A DNA stretch of 64,000 nt, from contig NZ_CP016178.1 of NCBI RefSeq assembly GCF_001677275.1, positions 744,001 to 808,000 of the forward strand. The letters are read 5' to 3'. This document shows, in pieces, positions 55,449-64,000 of this stretch (position 1 is its first letter; every line of letters begins with the position of its first letter). Under the pieces are notes generated by a model. It was not told the DNA's origin. It did not search any database and worked only from the letters and a program-made list of their open reading frames with translations. A program made the translations under genes and the position numbers. Source of the DNA: Vibrio breoganii (lineage in GTDB: Bacteria; Pseudomonadota; Gammaproteobacteria; Enterobacterales; Vibrionaceae).

Positions 55449-55486
55449 TTAAAAAAGCAGAAGCCCTAGGGCTTCTGCTTTTTATT
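55449..55486. terminator. Bidirectional terminator between ybiT and the hydratase
   Basis: A perfect 28-bp palindrome (AAAGCAGAAGCCCTAGGG and its complement) with A- and T-flanks on both sides, placed between the two convergent genes. Confidence 0.9.
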
Positions 55487-55506
55487 TAGGCAAACAGAGT
55501 CTGAAT

Positions 55507-56271
55507 TTACGCTTTAGCGCTAAATACCACTTCGTATTCACCAATACCGTCGTACTTGATGGTCGTTGGCTTATCAAATGCAACTTCTACGATGCCACAG
55601 TAAGAGCCAGTGATAATCGTTTCGCCAGCTTTGAACTCAACGCCACGACGAGTCATGAAGTTAATCAGCCAGTAGATTGGGCTTTGTGCTGACTGGTTCG
55701 GGTGCTCACCGTCAAACGTCTGAACGTGGTCGCCTTGTGTAACAGCAACGTTCACTTTAGCCGCGTCGAATGCTTTTTCACGTGAAATTTCAGGACCAAC
55801 AAATAGACCTTGGTTAACCATGCAGTCTGCTAGTTTCTCGTAGAACTCAGCATCGCTATCAGCAGCAAAACGCGCTTGCATAAGCTCTAGAGCCATGTGG
55901 CAAGAACCGATCGCATCGTTGATTTGCTCTTCGGTGTAACCTTCTGGGTTAGCTGGCAGGTCTTTGCCTAGCGTAAAGCCAATTTCAGGTTCAATACGCG
56001 CAACGCCATTGTCAGCAAACAGCTCACAAGTGTCGCCTTGTTGTACGCTATCAGAAAAGATAGGCGCTACGATGTACTTGTCTTCAGATAGTGGGTTTAG
56101 ACACTTCCAACCACCTACTTGACCGTTCTTAGCTTCAATCATTGCTGCTTGAACTTGCAGTGCATCTTCTAGAGATGTCGGGCGAATGTTTTCCGCTAGA
56201 CGTGGTGCTTTTGTGCCCGCAATGCGACGACCTAGTAGCTCAGAGGCAGCGTCGTTAAAAAAGTTAGTCAT
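55507..56271 (-). CDS. 2-keto-4-pentenoate hydratase-like protein (FAH superfamily)
   Basis: This 254-residue protein has the fumarylacetoacetate-hydrolase-like core of the MhpD/HpaH group: RIEPEIGFTLGKDLP with the metal-binding Glu pair, LELMQARFAADSDAEFYEKLADCMVNQGLFVG, and GETIITGSYCGIVEVAFDKPTTIKYDGIGEYEVVF. Such enzymes hydrate 2-oxo-alkenoates in meta-cleavage pathways. No such pathway is adjacent, so the substrate here is open. Confidence 0.85.
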   Translation of the reverse strand: MTNFFNDAASELLGRRIAGTKAPRLAENIRPTSLEDALQVQAAMIEAKNGQVGGWKCLNPLSEDKYIVAPIFSDSVQQGDTCELFADNGVARIEPEIGFTLGKDLPANPEGYTEEQINDAIGSCHMALELMQARFAADSDAEFYEKLADCMVNQGLFVGPEISREKAFDAAKVNVAVTQGDHVQTFDGEHPNQSAQSPIYWLINFMTRRGVEFKAGETIITGSYCGIVEVAFDKPTTIKYDGIGEYEVVFSAKA

Positions 56272-56362
56272 ATTGTATTACCTGTTATTTGTTTTAATTA
56301 ATGATATAGGAAATCAAGTGCTCTGAATAGACTACCCATGTGCCGTTGAACCCTCTTGAAAC

Positions 56363-56394
56363 AAAAAAGGTGACTTGAAAACAAGTCACCTTCT
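56363..56394 (-). terminator. Terminator serving gnd, beyond the MITE
   Basis: Stem AAGGTGACTTG / CAAGTCACCTT with loop AAAA and a TTTTTT tail on the minus strand. It is the first terminator after gnd but is separated from it by the 267-bp element. Confidence 0.85.
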
Positions 56395-56440
56395 CACATC
56401 AATCTCAAATTGTGCGCTGTAAAAAATGAGCGCTAGAGAC

Positions 56441-56707
56441 TAGGGTCTGTTGACCTTTTGCGATTAAATTTTGCTCGACCAGAAGTCATTTAATCAAGGC
56501 GAGGGACTTGCCGCCTAGTCATCTAAGCAAAAGTCGCTCAACACAGAGTAAATGGGTTCTGGACGAGCCCTTCGGATAGCGCTTTGTTGGGCATTTCTAC
56601 GGCGTTAGTCACTTTTCATGTGGAACCACCACACCTAAAAGCGACTGCCTTGTATTAATACCCAACAAATCGCTACAAAAATAACCTCAAAAGATCAACA
56701 GACCCTA
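56441..56707 (-). mobile_element. MITE-like 267-bp inverted-repeat element, copy 2
   Basis: The same element as at 1141-1407 in opposite orientation, about 97% identical by eye, with the same TA boundaries; one inner base of the right-hand terminal repeat is changed (AGATCAACAGACCCTA). It ends 4 bp from the gnd stop codon and separates gnd from its terminator. Confidence 0.88.
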
Positions 56708-56711
56708 AATA

Positions 56712-58160
56712 TTAAACGTCGTACGTAGTAGACGCAGTGTCGCCGCCTGTACCTGTCCAGTTAGTGTGGAAGAATTCGCCACGCTCACGGTCGATACGCT
56801 CATAAGTGTGAGCACCGAAGTAGTCACGTTGAGCTTGCAGAAGGTTCGCTGGCAGACGAGCTGTAGTGTAACCATCAAGGAACGACAGCGCTGAAGTCGT
56901 ACACGGCATTGGGATACCCACTTCTAGTGACTTAGCCGCAACCTTACGCCATGCACTTAGGCAGTTCTCTAGGATTGCCTTGAAGTAAGGATCTGAACCA
57001 AGGAATGCAATCTCAGGATCAGTATCAAACGCATCACGGATGTTGCCCAGGAACGCAGAACGGATGATACAACCGCCACGCCACATTAGTGCTACGTTAC
57101 CGTAGTTTAGATCCCAACCATTCTCATTTGACGCTTCACGCATCAGCATGAAACCTTGAGCATAAGAGATGATCTTTGACGCTAGAAGCGCTTGACGAAG
57201 TGCATCAACCCACTCTTGCTTGTCACCTGTTACAGGCTCAACCGTCTTACCAAATAGCTTCTCTGCCGCTACGCGCTGATCTTTCAGTGAAGACAGGCAG
57301 CGAGAGAATACTGATTCAGAGATAAGCGTTAGCGGAATACCCAAATCTAAAGCATTGATACCCGTCCATTTACCTGTGCCTTTTTGGCCTGCGGTATCTA
57401 GGATCTTATCAACTAGAGGTGCGCCATCTTCGTCACGGTACTTTAGGATGTCAGCTGTGATTTCAACAAGGTAGCTGTCTAGCTCAGTGGTGTTCCACTC
57501 AGCAAATACCTTCTGCATCTCGTCAGCAGACATGCCAAGGCCGTCTTGCATGAACTGGTATGCTTCACAGATAAGCTGCATGTCACCGTATTCGATGCCA
57601 TTGTGTACCATTTTAACGAAGTGACCTGCGCCATCGTTACCTACCCAATCACAACAAGGCTCGCCTTTATCTGTTTTCGCAGAGATGCCTTGAAGAATAG
57701 GTTTTACCGCTTCCCATGCTTCTGGGGAGCCACCTGGCATGATAGAAGGACCAAAACGAGCGCCCTCTTCACCACCAGATACACCAGTACCGATGAAGTA
57801 AATGCCCTTCTCACGAAGGTAAGCAACACGGCGGTTAGTGTCTGGGTAGTTAGTGTTACCACCATCGATGATGATATCACCCTTGTCTAGTAGAGGGATA
57901 AGTTGCTCGATAAAGCTATCTACAACATCACCCGCACGAACCATAAGCATCACCTTACGAGGCGTTTCTAGCTTATCGACCATCTCTTGCAGCGAGTATG
58001 CACCAACGATGTTAGTGTCCTTCGCTGGGCCTTCAAGGAACTGATCTACCTTCGCGGCAGTACGGTTGTGTGCTACAACTTTAAAACCGTGGTCGTTCAT
58101 GTTTAAGATAAGGTTTTGACCCATTACTGCGAGTCCAACTACACCAATATCACCTTTCAT
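56712..58160 (-). CDS. gnd: 6-phosphogluconate dehydrogenase (decarboxylating)
   Basis: This 482-residue enzyme has an N-terminal Rossmann fold (VVGLAVMGQNLILNMNDHGFKVVAHNRT) for NADP, the catalytic GAGHFVKMVHNGIEYGDMQLI with the active-site Lys and His, and the C-terminal ILDTAGQKGTGKWTGINALDLGIPLTLI. It oxidises 6-phosphogluconate to ribulose-5-phosphate and CO2. It is last in the zwf-pgl-gnd operon of the oxidative pentose phosphate pathway, 24 bp after pgl. Confidence 0.96.
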   Translation of the reverse strand: MKGDIGVVGLAVMGQNLILNMNDHGFKVVAHNRTAAKVDQFLEGPAKDTNIVGAYSLQEMVDKLETPRKVMLMVRAGDVVDSFIEQLIPLLDKGDIIIDGGNTNYPDTNRRVAYLREKGIYFIGTGVSGGEEGARFGPSIMPGGSPEAWEAVKPILQGISAKTDKGEPCCDWVGNDGAGHFVKMVHNGIEYGDMQLICEAYQFMQDGLGMSADEMQKVFAEWNTTELDSYLVEITADILKYRDEDGAPLVDKILDTAGQKGTGKWTGINALDLGIPLTLISESVFSRCLSSLKDQRVAAEKLFGKTVEPVTGDKQEWVDALRQALLASKIISYAQGFMLMREASNENGWDLNYGNVALMWRGGCIIRSAFLGNIRDAFDTDPEIAFLGSDPYFKAILENCLSAWRKVAAKSLEVGIPMPCTTSALSFLDGYTTARLPANLLQAQRDYFGAHTYERIDRERGEFFHTNWTGTGGDTASTTYDV

Positions 58161-58184
58161 ACACTCTCTCCTAATATTCTTATC

Positions 58185-58901
58185 TTAAGCAATCTTGCTT
58201 GCTGCATCTGAATCTAAAAACCACTCTGTTTCACCCGCAATGGAGTGAATCTTTGCCGCTGGATAGGGCAACTCCTCAGCCGGAGTGTGGTAGATCTCGT
58301 TTACGATGTCGGTTTTACCTGCGCCAAGCACCAAGTAGCTGATACGTTTTGCCGCTTGAAGTACTTGAGCTGACTTAGAAATTCGAAGCTGACCCGATTC
58401 TGGGTGTGCAGCAACGATAGCCAGTTTTTCTTCACTGTAATCAGTTTGGCCTGGGAATAGAGACGCGGTATGTCCATCCGCGCCCACACCCAATAGGATC
58501 CAATCAAACACTGGAACACCATTTTCTGAAGGGATAACTTCGAGCATTTCACTGGCAAAACGAACCGCTTCTTGCTCAGCGTCGTTTTCACCAAGAATAC
58601 GGTGAATGTTCTGCGCAGGGACGCCTACAGGCGTAAATAGCAATGCGTTGGCTTCACCAAAGTTACTTTCTGCATCGTCAGGCGCTACACAGCGCTCGTC
58701 ACCCCACCAGAAGTGAAGGTTCTGCCATTGGATATCGCTAGCGTAAGGCTGCGTTGCTAATAACTTAAACAACATTTTTGGCGTGCTGCCACCAGACAAA
58801 GAGATGTGCACCGCTCTGCCTAGTTGGCTAAATGCTTTTAGCTCCTCGGCAAGCTGCTCTACTACCTGTGCTGGAGTTTCAAAAATTTTGGTATTCATCA
58901 T
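58185..58901 (-). CDS. pgl: 6-phosphogluconolactonase
   Basis: This protein of about 238 residues is read from the ATG at 58901, which overlaps the zwf stop in ATGA. The longer frame only runs back into zwf. Motifs: [41 protein letters not shown] and [19 protein letters not shown] with the catalytic His. It hydrolyses 6-phosphogluconolactone. Translational coupling to zwf keeps the two enzymes in step. Confidence 0.94.
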   Translation of the reverse strand: MMNTKIFETPAQVVEQLAEELKAFSQLGRAVHISLSGGSTPKMLFKLLATQPYASDIQWQNLHFWWGDERCVAPDDAESNFGEANALLFTPVGVPAQNIHRILGENDAEQEAVRFASEMLEVIPSENGVPVFDWILLGVGADGHTASLFPGQTDYSEEKLAIVAAHPESGQLRISKSAQVLQAAKRISYLVLGAGKTDIVNEIYHTPAEELPYPAAKIHSIAGETEWFLDSDAASKIA

Positions 58902-60403
58902 AACTCGCAATAATCTGTGTCTGTTAAGTTTTTGCATGGGAAGCGCCACATTTTTCCATCACGCTCTAGCAGATCATGAGACTCTTTCGGCCCCCATGTA
59001 CCACTAGCGTAACCAAACAATGCTTGTGGGCGCTCTTTAAAGTCCAGAATCGGCTGAACATATTCCCAACATGTTTCGACTGCATCTGAACGTGCAAACA
59101 AGGTTGCGTCGCCATTTAATGCATCAAGCAACAAGCGCTCATAAGCCGTCAGCATATGGGCTTCATTCAGCGTCTTGTAGTGGAAGTTCATCTTCACTTC
59201 TTTGGCGTGGAAACCTGCACCCGGCTCTTTCAAACCAAAGCTGATTTGAATACCTTCATCCGGTTGAATACGGATAATAAGCTTATTCTCAGGAGCATCT
59301 TGACCAAACACTGGATGAGGCGTGTCTTTAAAGTGGATAACCACCTCGGTAACGCGCGTCGGCAGTCGCTTACCGGTACGAACGTAAAAAGGTACACCAT
59401 TCCAACGGCTGTTGTTGATGTAAGCCTTCAGGCCTATGTAGGTCTCTGTACGTGAGTCATCGGCAACACCGTTCTCGTCACGGTAGCTAGGCAAGAACTC
59501 GCCACGCACTTCAGATTCTGTGTATTGACCCAATACTAAGTTATTAGTCAGGTCATTCTCATCAAGTGGCTTGAGGCTTCGCAGTACCTTAACCACTTCG
59601 TCACGAATAGCGTCTGCGTTTATGCGAGGAGGAGACTCCATGCCCACCATTGCTAATACTTGCAGCAAATGGTTTTGGAACATGTCGCGCACAGCGCCTG
59701 AGCCATCGTAGTATCCACCACGCTCTTCAACACCTAAAAACTCAGCACCGGTAATTTCTACATACTCGATGAAGTTTCGGTTCCAAAGAGGCTCAAACAT
59801 GATATTTGAGAAGCGGAACACCAGCAGGTTTTGAACCGTTTCTTTTCCAAGATAGTGGTCAATTCGATACAGCTGAGTTTCTTCAAAATGAGTGTGAATT
59901 TTCTTACCCAACTCTTTTGCAGAAGCGAGGTCATAACCAAATGGTTTCTCAACGATCAATCGCTTCCAGCCGTCATCTTCTTTATTCAACCCGTGCGCCG
60001 CAAGGCTCGCAGGGATCACTGAATAGAGACTTGGTGGTGTCGCTAAATAGTAAAGAACGTTACGTTGTTCCAATTGGTAGTGAGCAGCAAGTTCATCTTG
60101 TCTCGCTACAAGCTTGGCGTAATCAGCTGTGTCAGAGGTATTGATCGCCTGGTAGTGTAGATGGTTCATGAACTCATCTAATACCACTTGTTCTGTTTGT
60201 TCGAATTCTTGAAGGGACTTCTTAATCTTCTCGCGGTAGCTCTCATCACTGTATTCAGTGCGACTTACGCCAAGAATGTAAAATGATTGGGGAAGTTGAC
60301 CGCTTTGGTACAGTCGATATAAAGCTGGGATTAGCTTACGGTAAGTTAAATCTCCAGAAGCACCAAAAATTACTATGCTGCTTTTATCAGGTATTACCAT
60401 CAT
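58898..60403 (-). CDS. zwf: Glucose-6-phosphate dehydrogenase
   Basis: This 501-residue enzyme has the NADP loop [20 protein letters not shown], the active-site [19 protein letters not shown], and the C-terminal tetramer region ending [13 protein letters not shown]. It oxidises glucose-6-phosphate to 6-phosphogluconolactone and feeds NADPH supply. It is first in the operon. A second ATG immediately follows the first (MMVIPDK), and the start is otherwise clear. Confidence 0.96.
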   Translation of the reverse strand: MMVIPDKSSIVIFGASGDLTYRKLIPALYRLYQSGQLPQSFYILGVSRTEYSDESYREKIKKSLQEFEQTEQVVLDEFMNHLHYQAINTSDTADYAKLVARQDELAAHYQLEQRNVLYYLATPPSLYSVIPASLAAHGLNKEDDGWKRLIVEKPFGYDLASAKELGKKIHTHFEETQLYRIDHYLGKETVQNLLVFRFSNIMFEPLWNRNFIEYVEITGAEFLGVEERGGYYDGSGAVRDMFQNHLLQVLAMVGMESPPRINADAIRDEVVKVLRSLKPLDENDLTNNLVLGQYTESEVRGEFLPSYRDENGVADDSRTETYIGLKAYINNSRWNGVPFYVRTGKRLPTRVTEVVIHFKDTPHPVFGQDAPENKLIIRIQPDEGIQISFGLKEPGAGFHAKEVKMNFHYKTLNEAHMLTAYERLLLDALNGDATLFARSDAVETCWEYVQPILDFKERPQALFGYASGTWGPKESHDLLERDGKMWRFPCKNLTDTDYCEL

Positions 60404-60784
60404 GTGTCCTTAAGTACCTTTAAGGGTTGCATACATCCATCACGTCGTCGGGGGAAACCGCGTCCGAATGGGTCAAAATGCACTATGAAAAGAATTCTAC
60501 ACCGAATGGGCTGAATTAAAATAACTTGTCACTTTCATAGGGCGACAAATTGTAAAAAATAGGCAAAAAAAATCTCCGATAACTTTACGGAGATTGCCTT
60601 GTGCTACAGTCTAGCTATATATGAGCTTAATACAAACGTTTTTCATTCGTAACTTTCGTTTCCCGCCCTACCTGTTCAATATCTAAACAACGATGCTCTT
60701 CATTAGCGCTTCTCCGAATAGTGATTGGCGTTTCGAGTAAATATTGATGTACTGGTAAGGCAGTTAATTGTAAACGTTCAGGGA
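60404..60784. other. Intergenic region before zwf
   Basis: This 380-bp spacer contains the zwf promoter and a minus-strand terminator at 60563-60597. A 52-codon stop-free minus-strand frame at 60627-60782 lacks a start codon and is not called. Confidence 0.45.
60563..60597 (-). terminator. Terminator of the 60785 gene
   Basis: Stem AATCTCCG / CGGAGATT with a 9-nt loop and eight Ts on the minus strand, between the 60785 gene and zwf. It prevents read-through into the zwf operon. Confidence 0.75.
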
Positions 60785-61210
60785 TTAGCGATACTCAGTA
60801 ACAATCGCGACGTAACGAAATAGTCCGCTGTCTTCAAAGTAGTCACGGTACATATTGACAGAAAAATAGTCGGGTTGGTCAAGCTCAATCTGCTCTGCGA
60901 TTTCATCACTTAGCTTGTCTATGTCATTGTGTTCATAGACGCGGAATCGGTCGACTTTCTCTAAACCCATTTTCTTTGCTTGATGATGCGTTACGTAGGT
61001 TTCTTTGTAGTGTTCAACAACATAACCATCATAATCTACCGCTTCCATATTGGCGTCTAGATCCTCTTGAATCACCAGGTCTTCAGCGACTTGAGTTTGC
61101 AGCATTGGCATATCATCCGCAATTTTGGCTTTGTCCTGAGCCAAGTTTCCGGCAAACGCGTTGCTTGAAAGGGCTACAAGCATACCTAGCGCTACTACTG
61201 TTTTTTTCAT
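60785..61210 (-). CDS. Small secreted protein of unknown function
   Basis: This 141-residue protein is read from the ATG giving MKKTVVALGMLVALSSNAFA; eight extra residues are possible upstream at 61234. It has a signal peptide, then an acidic, helical mature part with many Tyr and Asp (YDGYVVEHYKETYVTHHQAKKMG) and a beta-rich end (GLFRYVAIVTEYR). It may be a DUF1471/DUF3316-like small periplasmic stress protein, but neither assignment is firm. Confidence 0.6.
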   Translation of the reverse strand: MKKTVVALGMLVALSSNAFAGNLAQDKAKIADDMPMLQTQVAEDLVIQEDLDANMEAVDYDGYVVEHYKETYVTHHQAKKMGLEKVDRFRVYEHNDIDKLSDEIAEQIELDQPDYFSVNMYRDYFEDSGLFRYVAIVTEYR

Positions 61211-61337
61211 GTTTATTACCTTACTGAGCATCATTGCTCAGTTCTCAATGTGACTAACGTGTTGGCTAGTCTATGACGGTAAATTCTTAACAGTAACTTC
61301 CTTTTGATTGATGAAATCCTTCATAGTTCTGAAGACA

Positions 61338-61372
61338 AAAAAGAGCCAGTGAATGCATCACTGGCTCTTCTA
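61338..61372 (-). terminator. Terminator of yghU
   Basis: Stem AAGAGCCAGTGA / TCACTGGCTCTT with loop ATGCA and a TTTTTTGTC tail on the minus strand, about 30 bp after the yghU stop. Confidence 0.85.
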
Positions 61373-61398
61373 ATATTCGGTTTTTTTAGAGTATAGCT

Positions 61399-62256
61399 CT
61401 ACGCTTGAAGCATGAGCACCTTATCAATATCTTCGGCGCTGTGACGCTCTGGTACTTGCTCCGATTCTTCACCAAACGAACGGTTTACAACACGCCCACG
61501 CTGAAAACCTTCGCGCTGCTCAAGTTGTTTTGCCCAGCGAACCACATTGGTATAGGTCTCTACTTGCAAGAACTCTGCAGCATCGTAAAGATTCCCTAGA
61601 ACCAAATTGCCATACCATGGCCAAATCGCCATGTCTGCGATGGTGATCTCTTCGCCCGCGACAAAAGGATTATCCGCTAGTTGCTTATCGAGCACATCCA
61701 ACTGACGCTTGGCTTCCATCGCAAAGCGATTAATTGGGTACTCTTGCTTTTCATCGGCGTAAGCATAGAAGTGCCCAAAGCCACCGCCCAAAAACGGCGC
61801 AGAACCTTGTGCCCAGAACAGCCAATTGAATGTTTGGGTTCTCTCTGGACCAGATTTAGGCAGGAAGTGATCAAACTTCTCTGCCAAATGCACAAGAATG
61901 GACGCTGATTCAAATACGTTGACTGGCTCACTGCCGGTTTTGTCGACTAATGCCGGGATTTTTGAGTTTGGGTTTACACCCACAAAACCCGATGAGAATT
62001 GGTCTAGCTCACCGATTTTAATCAGGTAGGCATCATATTCTGCTTCTTTAACACCTGCGGCTAAAAGCTCCTCAAACAATATGGTCACTTTCTGGCCGTT
62101 AGGCGTTCCAAGCGAATACAACTGAAATGCGTGCTCACCTACCGGCAGTTCTCGCTCAAATCGTGCACCCGATTCAGGGCTGTTAATGTTCGCCCACTTA
62201 TTGCCACCCTCTGCATCATTGACCCAGATCTTCGGCGGTACATATTGTTCAGTCAT
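61399..62256 (-). CDS. yghU: Glutathione-dependent disulfide-bond oxidoreductase YghU
   Basis: This protein of about 285 residues is read from the ATG at 62256, which has an AAGGAGAT site 5 nt upstream. The frame reaches 62304, but that start has no such site. It is a glutathione-S-transferase fold: FQLYSLGTPNGQKVTILFEELLAAG, NPNSKIPALVD, FESASILVHLAEKF and the C-terminal ITIADMAIWPWYGNLVLGNLYDAAEFL. YghU reduces disulfides using two bound glutathiones. It matches E. coli YghU in length. Confidence 0.91.
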   Translation of the reverse strand: MTEQYVPPKIWVNDAEGGNKWANINSPESGARFERELPVGEHAFQLYSLGTPNGQKVTILFEELLAAGVKEAEYDAYLIKIGELDQFSSGFVGVNPNSKIPALVDKTGSEPVNVFESASILVHLAEKFDHFLPKSGPERTQTFNWLFWAQGSAPFLGGGFGHFYAYADEKQEYPINRFAMEAKRQLDVLDKQLADNPFVAGEEITIADMAIWPWYGNLVLGNLYDAAEFLQVETYTNVVRWAKQLEQREGFQRGRVVNRSFGEESEQVPERHSAEDIDKVLMLQA

Positions 62257-62354
62257 AACATCTCCTTGAATTTGGCTTAACCACTTAAATGAACGATCGC
62301 TCAATTAAAATCATACTATGCCTACTCCTTTTCGAAGGCAAGTGTTTTAACAGC

Positions 62355-62585
62355 CTAATACCTGTCCTGATCTTCTTTCAATGGCTTCACCACCGAGTCC
62401 AATCCTTCGACTTTTAGCGCTAAACACAATTGCAGTAACTGTCCTAATTCACCAGACGGCCATTCCGACTTATTTTGGAACCACAACAGGTACTCCTCAG
62501 GCAAGTCTATGAGTACCCTACCGGCAAATTTCCCAAACGGCATTTTCATTCGAGCAAGCTTAATTATATTTTCTTTTTCTAACAT
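62355..62585 (-). CDS. DUF3820 family protein
   Basis: This 76-residue protein follows the DUF3820 pattern: MPFGKFAGRVLIDLPEEYLLWFQNKSEWPSGELGQLLQLCLALKVEGLDSVVKPL. Function unknown; the family is common in proteobacteria and sometimes linked with quorum sensing or nucleic-acid proteins, without proof. It is upstream of yghU in the same direction but about 100 bp away. Confidence 0.87.
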   Translation of the reverse strand: MLEKENIIKLARMKMPFGKFAGRVLIDLPEEYLLWFQNKSEWPSGELGQLLQLCLALKVEGLDSVVKPLKEDQDRY

Positions 62586-62671
62586 TTTTTAAAACCAAAT
62601 CAAACACTTCATGACATTTATTGTTACATCTACGATAATAGAAATCAGTGACACAAACTAAAGGAACCCGT

Positions 62672-63016
62672 TTGCGTAGAGCCATTTTCATCACATTCCT
62701 ACTCACAGGATTATCCGCCCCCTCTTGGGCTGAAGATACTGAAGAGAAGTGCTTGAGCAAACCCGAGGACGATAGAGCCATCTCCAGAGCTTATCACTAT
62801 CTGAACACCAAGTTTTGCCAACCTGCTGTTTGGTTTGATGATTTCTTTGCTGATGAGCGTGTGACTGAGGATGCTAGAGCGGGCACCTCTGTGCGCTGGA
62901 AAAATGATTTTACTCAGTTTGAAAATGACGGCTTCAAATACAATACCAGGATCGATGCCAAGTTTAACCTACCCAAAGAGAAGTGGTCCCCGATTTTCGG
63001 ACATGACTTTAAGTGA
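62672..63016 (+). pseudogene. Secreted-protein gene truncated by IS insertion
   Basis: The visible 115 codons begin at TTG 62672 with an AAAGGA site (62659-62664; a GTG at 62648 is the longer option): signal peptide AIFITFLLTGLSAPSWA, then mature EDTEEKCLSKPEDDRAISRAYHYLNTKFCQPAVWFDDFFADERVTEDARAGTSVRW. The last residues WSPIFGHDFK and the TGA directly abut the IS left end. The fold looks like the start of a longer outer-membrane or periplasmic protein, so the rest should lie beyond the IS, right of this window. Confidence 0.7.
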
Positions 63017-63057
63017 TTGATCTGTTTTGATAGTACCCAGAAATACTGGAGCAGATT

Positions 63058-63339
63058 ATGACTAGAAAACGCAGAAACCACTCTCCCGAATTTAAAGCTA
63101 AGGTGGCATTGGCTGCCGCTAAAGGTGATAAAACTGTCGCTGAGTTAGCACAGAAGTACAACCTGCACCCCAACCAGATCTCAACATGGAAGAAAGAGCT
63201 GCTTGAAAATGCAGCCATGATCTTTGCCTCTGAAAGTCAGTTGGGCAAAGACAATTCTGAAGAAGTGGACAAACTTCACGCTAAGATCGGTCAATTGACC
63301 ATGGAAAATGATTTTTTGGCGAAAGTGCTCGGTCGTTAG
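63058..63339 (+). CDS. IS3-family transposase OrfA
   Basis: This 93-residue protein has a helix-turn-helix (TRKRRNHSPEFKAKVALAAAKGDKTVAELAQKYNLHPNQISTWKKELLENA) and a C-terminal leucine-zipper-like helix (VDKLHAKIGQLTMENDFLAKVL). It binds the IS ends and limits transposition when made alone. GGAG lies 7 nt before the ATG. It ends in the -1 frame overlap with orfB. Confidence 0.93.
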   Translation: MTRKRRNHSPEFKAKVALAAAKGDKTVAELAQKYNLHPNQISTWKKELLENAAMIFASESQLGKDNSEEVDKLHAKIGQLTMENDFLAKVLGR

Positions 63340-64000
63340 ATCGAGCACAGCGAAAGAGTTCGCTGGATAAATCCACCCAACTACCGATAAAGCGCCAGTG
63401 CGAGCTTCTTAATATTGCTCGCTCTACGGCTTATTACCAACCCATCGGACTTTCTACTGAGGAGATTGAATTGCGTCGAATGATTGACGAAATTCACCTT
63501 CAGTATCCGTTCATGGGCAGTAGGCGTGTTCGAACTGAGCTGGCTAAAAAAGGCCATAAGGTTAATCGCAAGCGTATCGTTCGGATCATGCGTGAAATGG
63601 GCATTGGAGCGATTTATCCCAAGCCAAAAACGACACTGGCGAACAAAGCACACAAGGTTTATCCCTACCTATTGCGTGACATCGAAGTTACTTACCCCAA
63701 CCAAGCTTGGGCTATTGATATCACGTACATTCCGATGGCTAAAGGGTTCCTGTACTTGGTTGCCATTATCGATTGGTACAGCCGTAAGGTGTTGTCTTGG
63801 CGCCTCTCGAACACCATGGATACAGGCTTTTGTATTGATGCTCTTGAAGATGCGCTTCAACACTACGGACCACCCGATATCTTCAACTCAGATCAGGGCA
63901 GCCAGTTTACCAGTACTGAGTTCACACAGAAGTTGCTCGACCATAGCGTACGGATCAGCATGGATGGGAAAGGCCGTTGGATCGACAACGTTTTTATCGA
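63312..64000 (+). CDS. IS3-family transposase OrfB (frame-shifted, 3' end outside window)
   Basis: In the -1 frame, about 229 codons are open to the window edge: a helix-turn-helix-type region (QCELLNIARSTAYYQPIGLSTEEIELRRMID), HLQYPFMGSRRVRTELAKKGHKVNRKRIVRIMREMG, then the rve integrase core with AIDITYIP (first Asp) and FNSDQGSQF (second Asp). The catalytic Glu lies just past the edge after GRWIDNVFI. The slippery T-TTT-TTG at 63312-63318 allows -1 frameshifting from orfA to make the full transposase. Confidence 0.9.

Larger units (their letters stand above)
63017..64000 (+). mobile_element. IS3-family insertion sequence (right end outside window)
   Basis: Contains orfA (63058-63339) and orfB from about 63312 in the -1 frame, the overlapping arrangement of IS3 elements. 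The left end is near TGATCTG at 63018; the exact boundary and target duplication cannot be set without the right end. It sits in, and interrupts, the secreted-protein gene. Confidence 0.9.

Noticed and set aside
60627..60782. 52-codon stop-free frame on the minus strand between zwf and the 60785 gene
   Set aside because: No ATG, GTG or TTG at its head and no SD, so no start can be defined; a chance open frame or a decayed gene tail.
1..64000. tRNA or rRNA genes
   Set aside because: No cloverleaf, T-loop consensus or rRNA-like stretch was recognised in any intergenic region by eye; a covariance search would be decisive.

Overview
The window looks like a chromosomal segment of a Vibrio or close relative. 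The reasons are the close resemblance of many products to Vibrio and enterobacterial proteins, AT-rich intergenic DNA, short genes for Vibrio-type hypothetical proteins, and the gene set itself (zwf-pgl-gnd, gltS, yejABEF, sdaC-sdaA and a small porin). In V. cholerae the zwf-pgl-gnd cluster is on chromosome II, so a secondary-chromosome origin is plausible, but that is inference. No tRNA, rRNA, CRISPR array, phage or plasmid backbone was seen.

Layout. 1-5 kb: the 3' part of a MATE transporter, a MITE-like repeat, a YceB-type lipoprotein, a thioesterase, a PgpB-type phosphatase and a histone-deacetylase-like hydrolase. 5-15 kb: rhlE, ygbA, the yejA-yejB-yejE peptide importer with yejF detached behind a small reverse gene, then selO. 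15-21.5 kb: small secreted proteins, yibI-yibH with a divergent AraC regulator, sgrR and menI. 21.5-30 kb: an M48 protease, phnA, nhaP2, an NfeD-slipin pair, an orphan ATP-grasp ligase, an AraC remnant and yegS. 30-32.4 kb: a two-gene sorting system, made of a large secreted protein with a GGGGC/DP/hydrophobic C-terminal signal and a CPBP (glutamic-type) intramembrane protease. 32.8-40 kb: an OYE-type oxidoreductase, DUF3297, a lipoprotein, a porin and the serine transporter/dehydratase pair. 40-47 kb: a lipoprotein that looks like a SYLF/beta-barrel fusion, a PheC-like binding protein between two related repeats, a 5'-nucleotidase-like enzyme and the OLD-family nuclease ybjD. 48-56 kb: yceI/yceJ, a dienelactone hydrolase, an AraC regulator, gltS, ybiT and a hydratase. 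56-64 kb: a second MITE copy, gnd-pgl-zwf, yghU, DUF3820, and an IS3-family element that has cut a secreted-protein gene and runs off the right edge.

The window is mostly core metabolism and transport. The most unusual item is the C-terminal sorting pair at 30.06-32.40 kb, whose genes are separated by an apparent terminator/attenuator. It fits the JDVT-CTERM/MrtJ type of one-target sorting system as I recall it. Repeat structure is the other theme: two ~97% identical 267-bp inverted-repeat elements in opposite orientation 55 kb apart, a solo end of the same element at the yegS start, two 7-bp tandem arrays, a tandemly repeated porin 3' end, and related ~78-bp repeats on both sides of the PheC-like gene.
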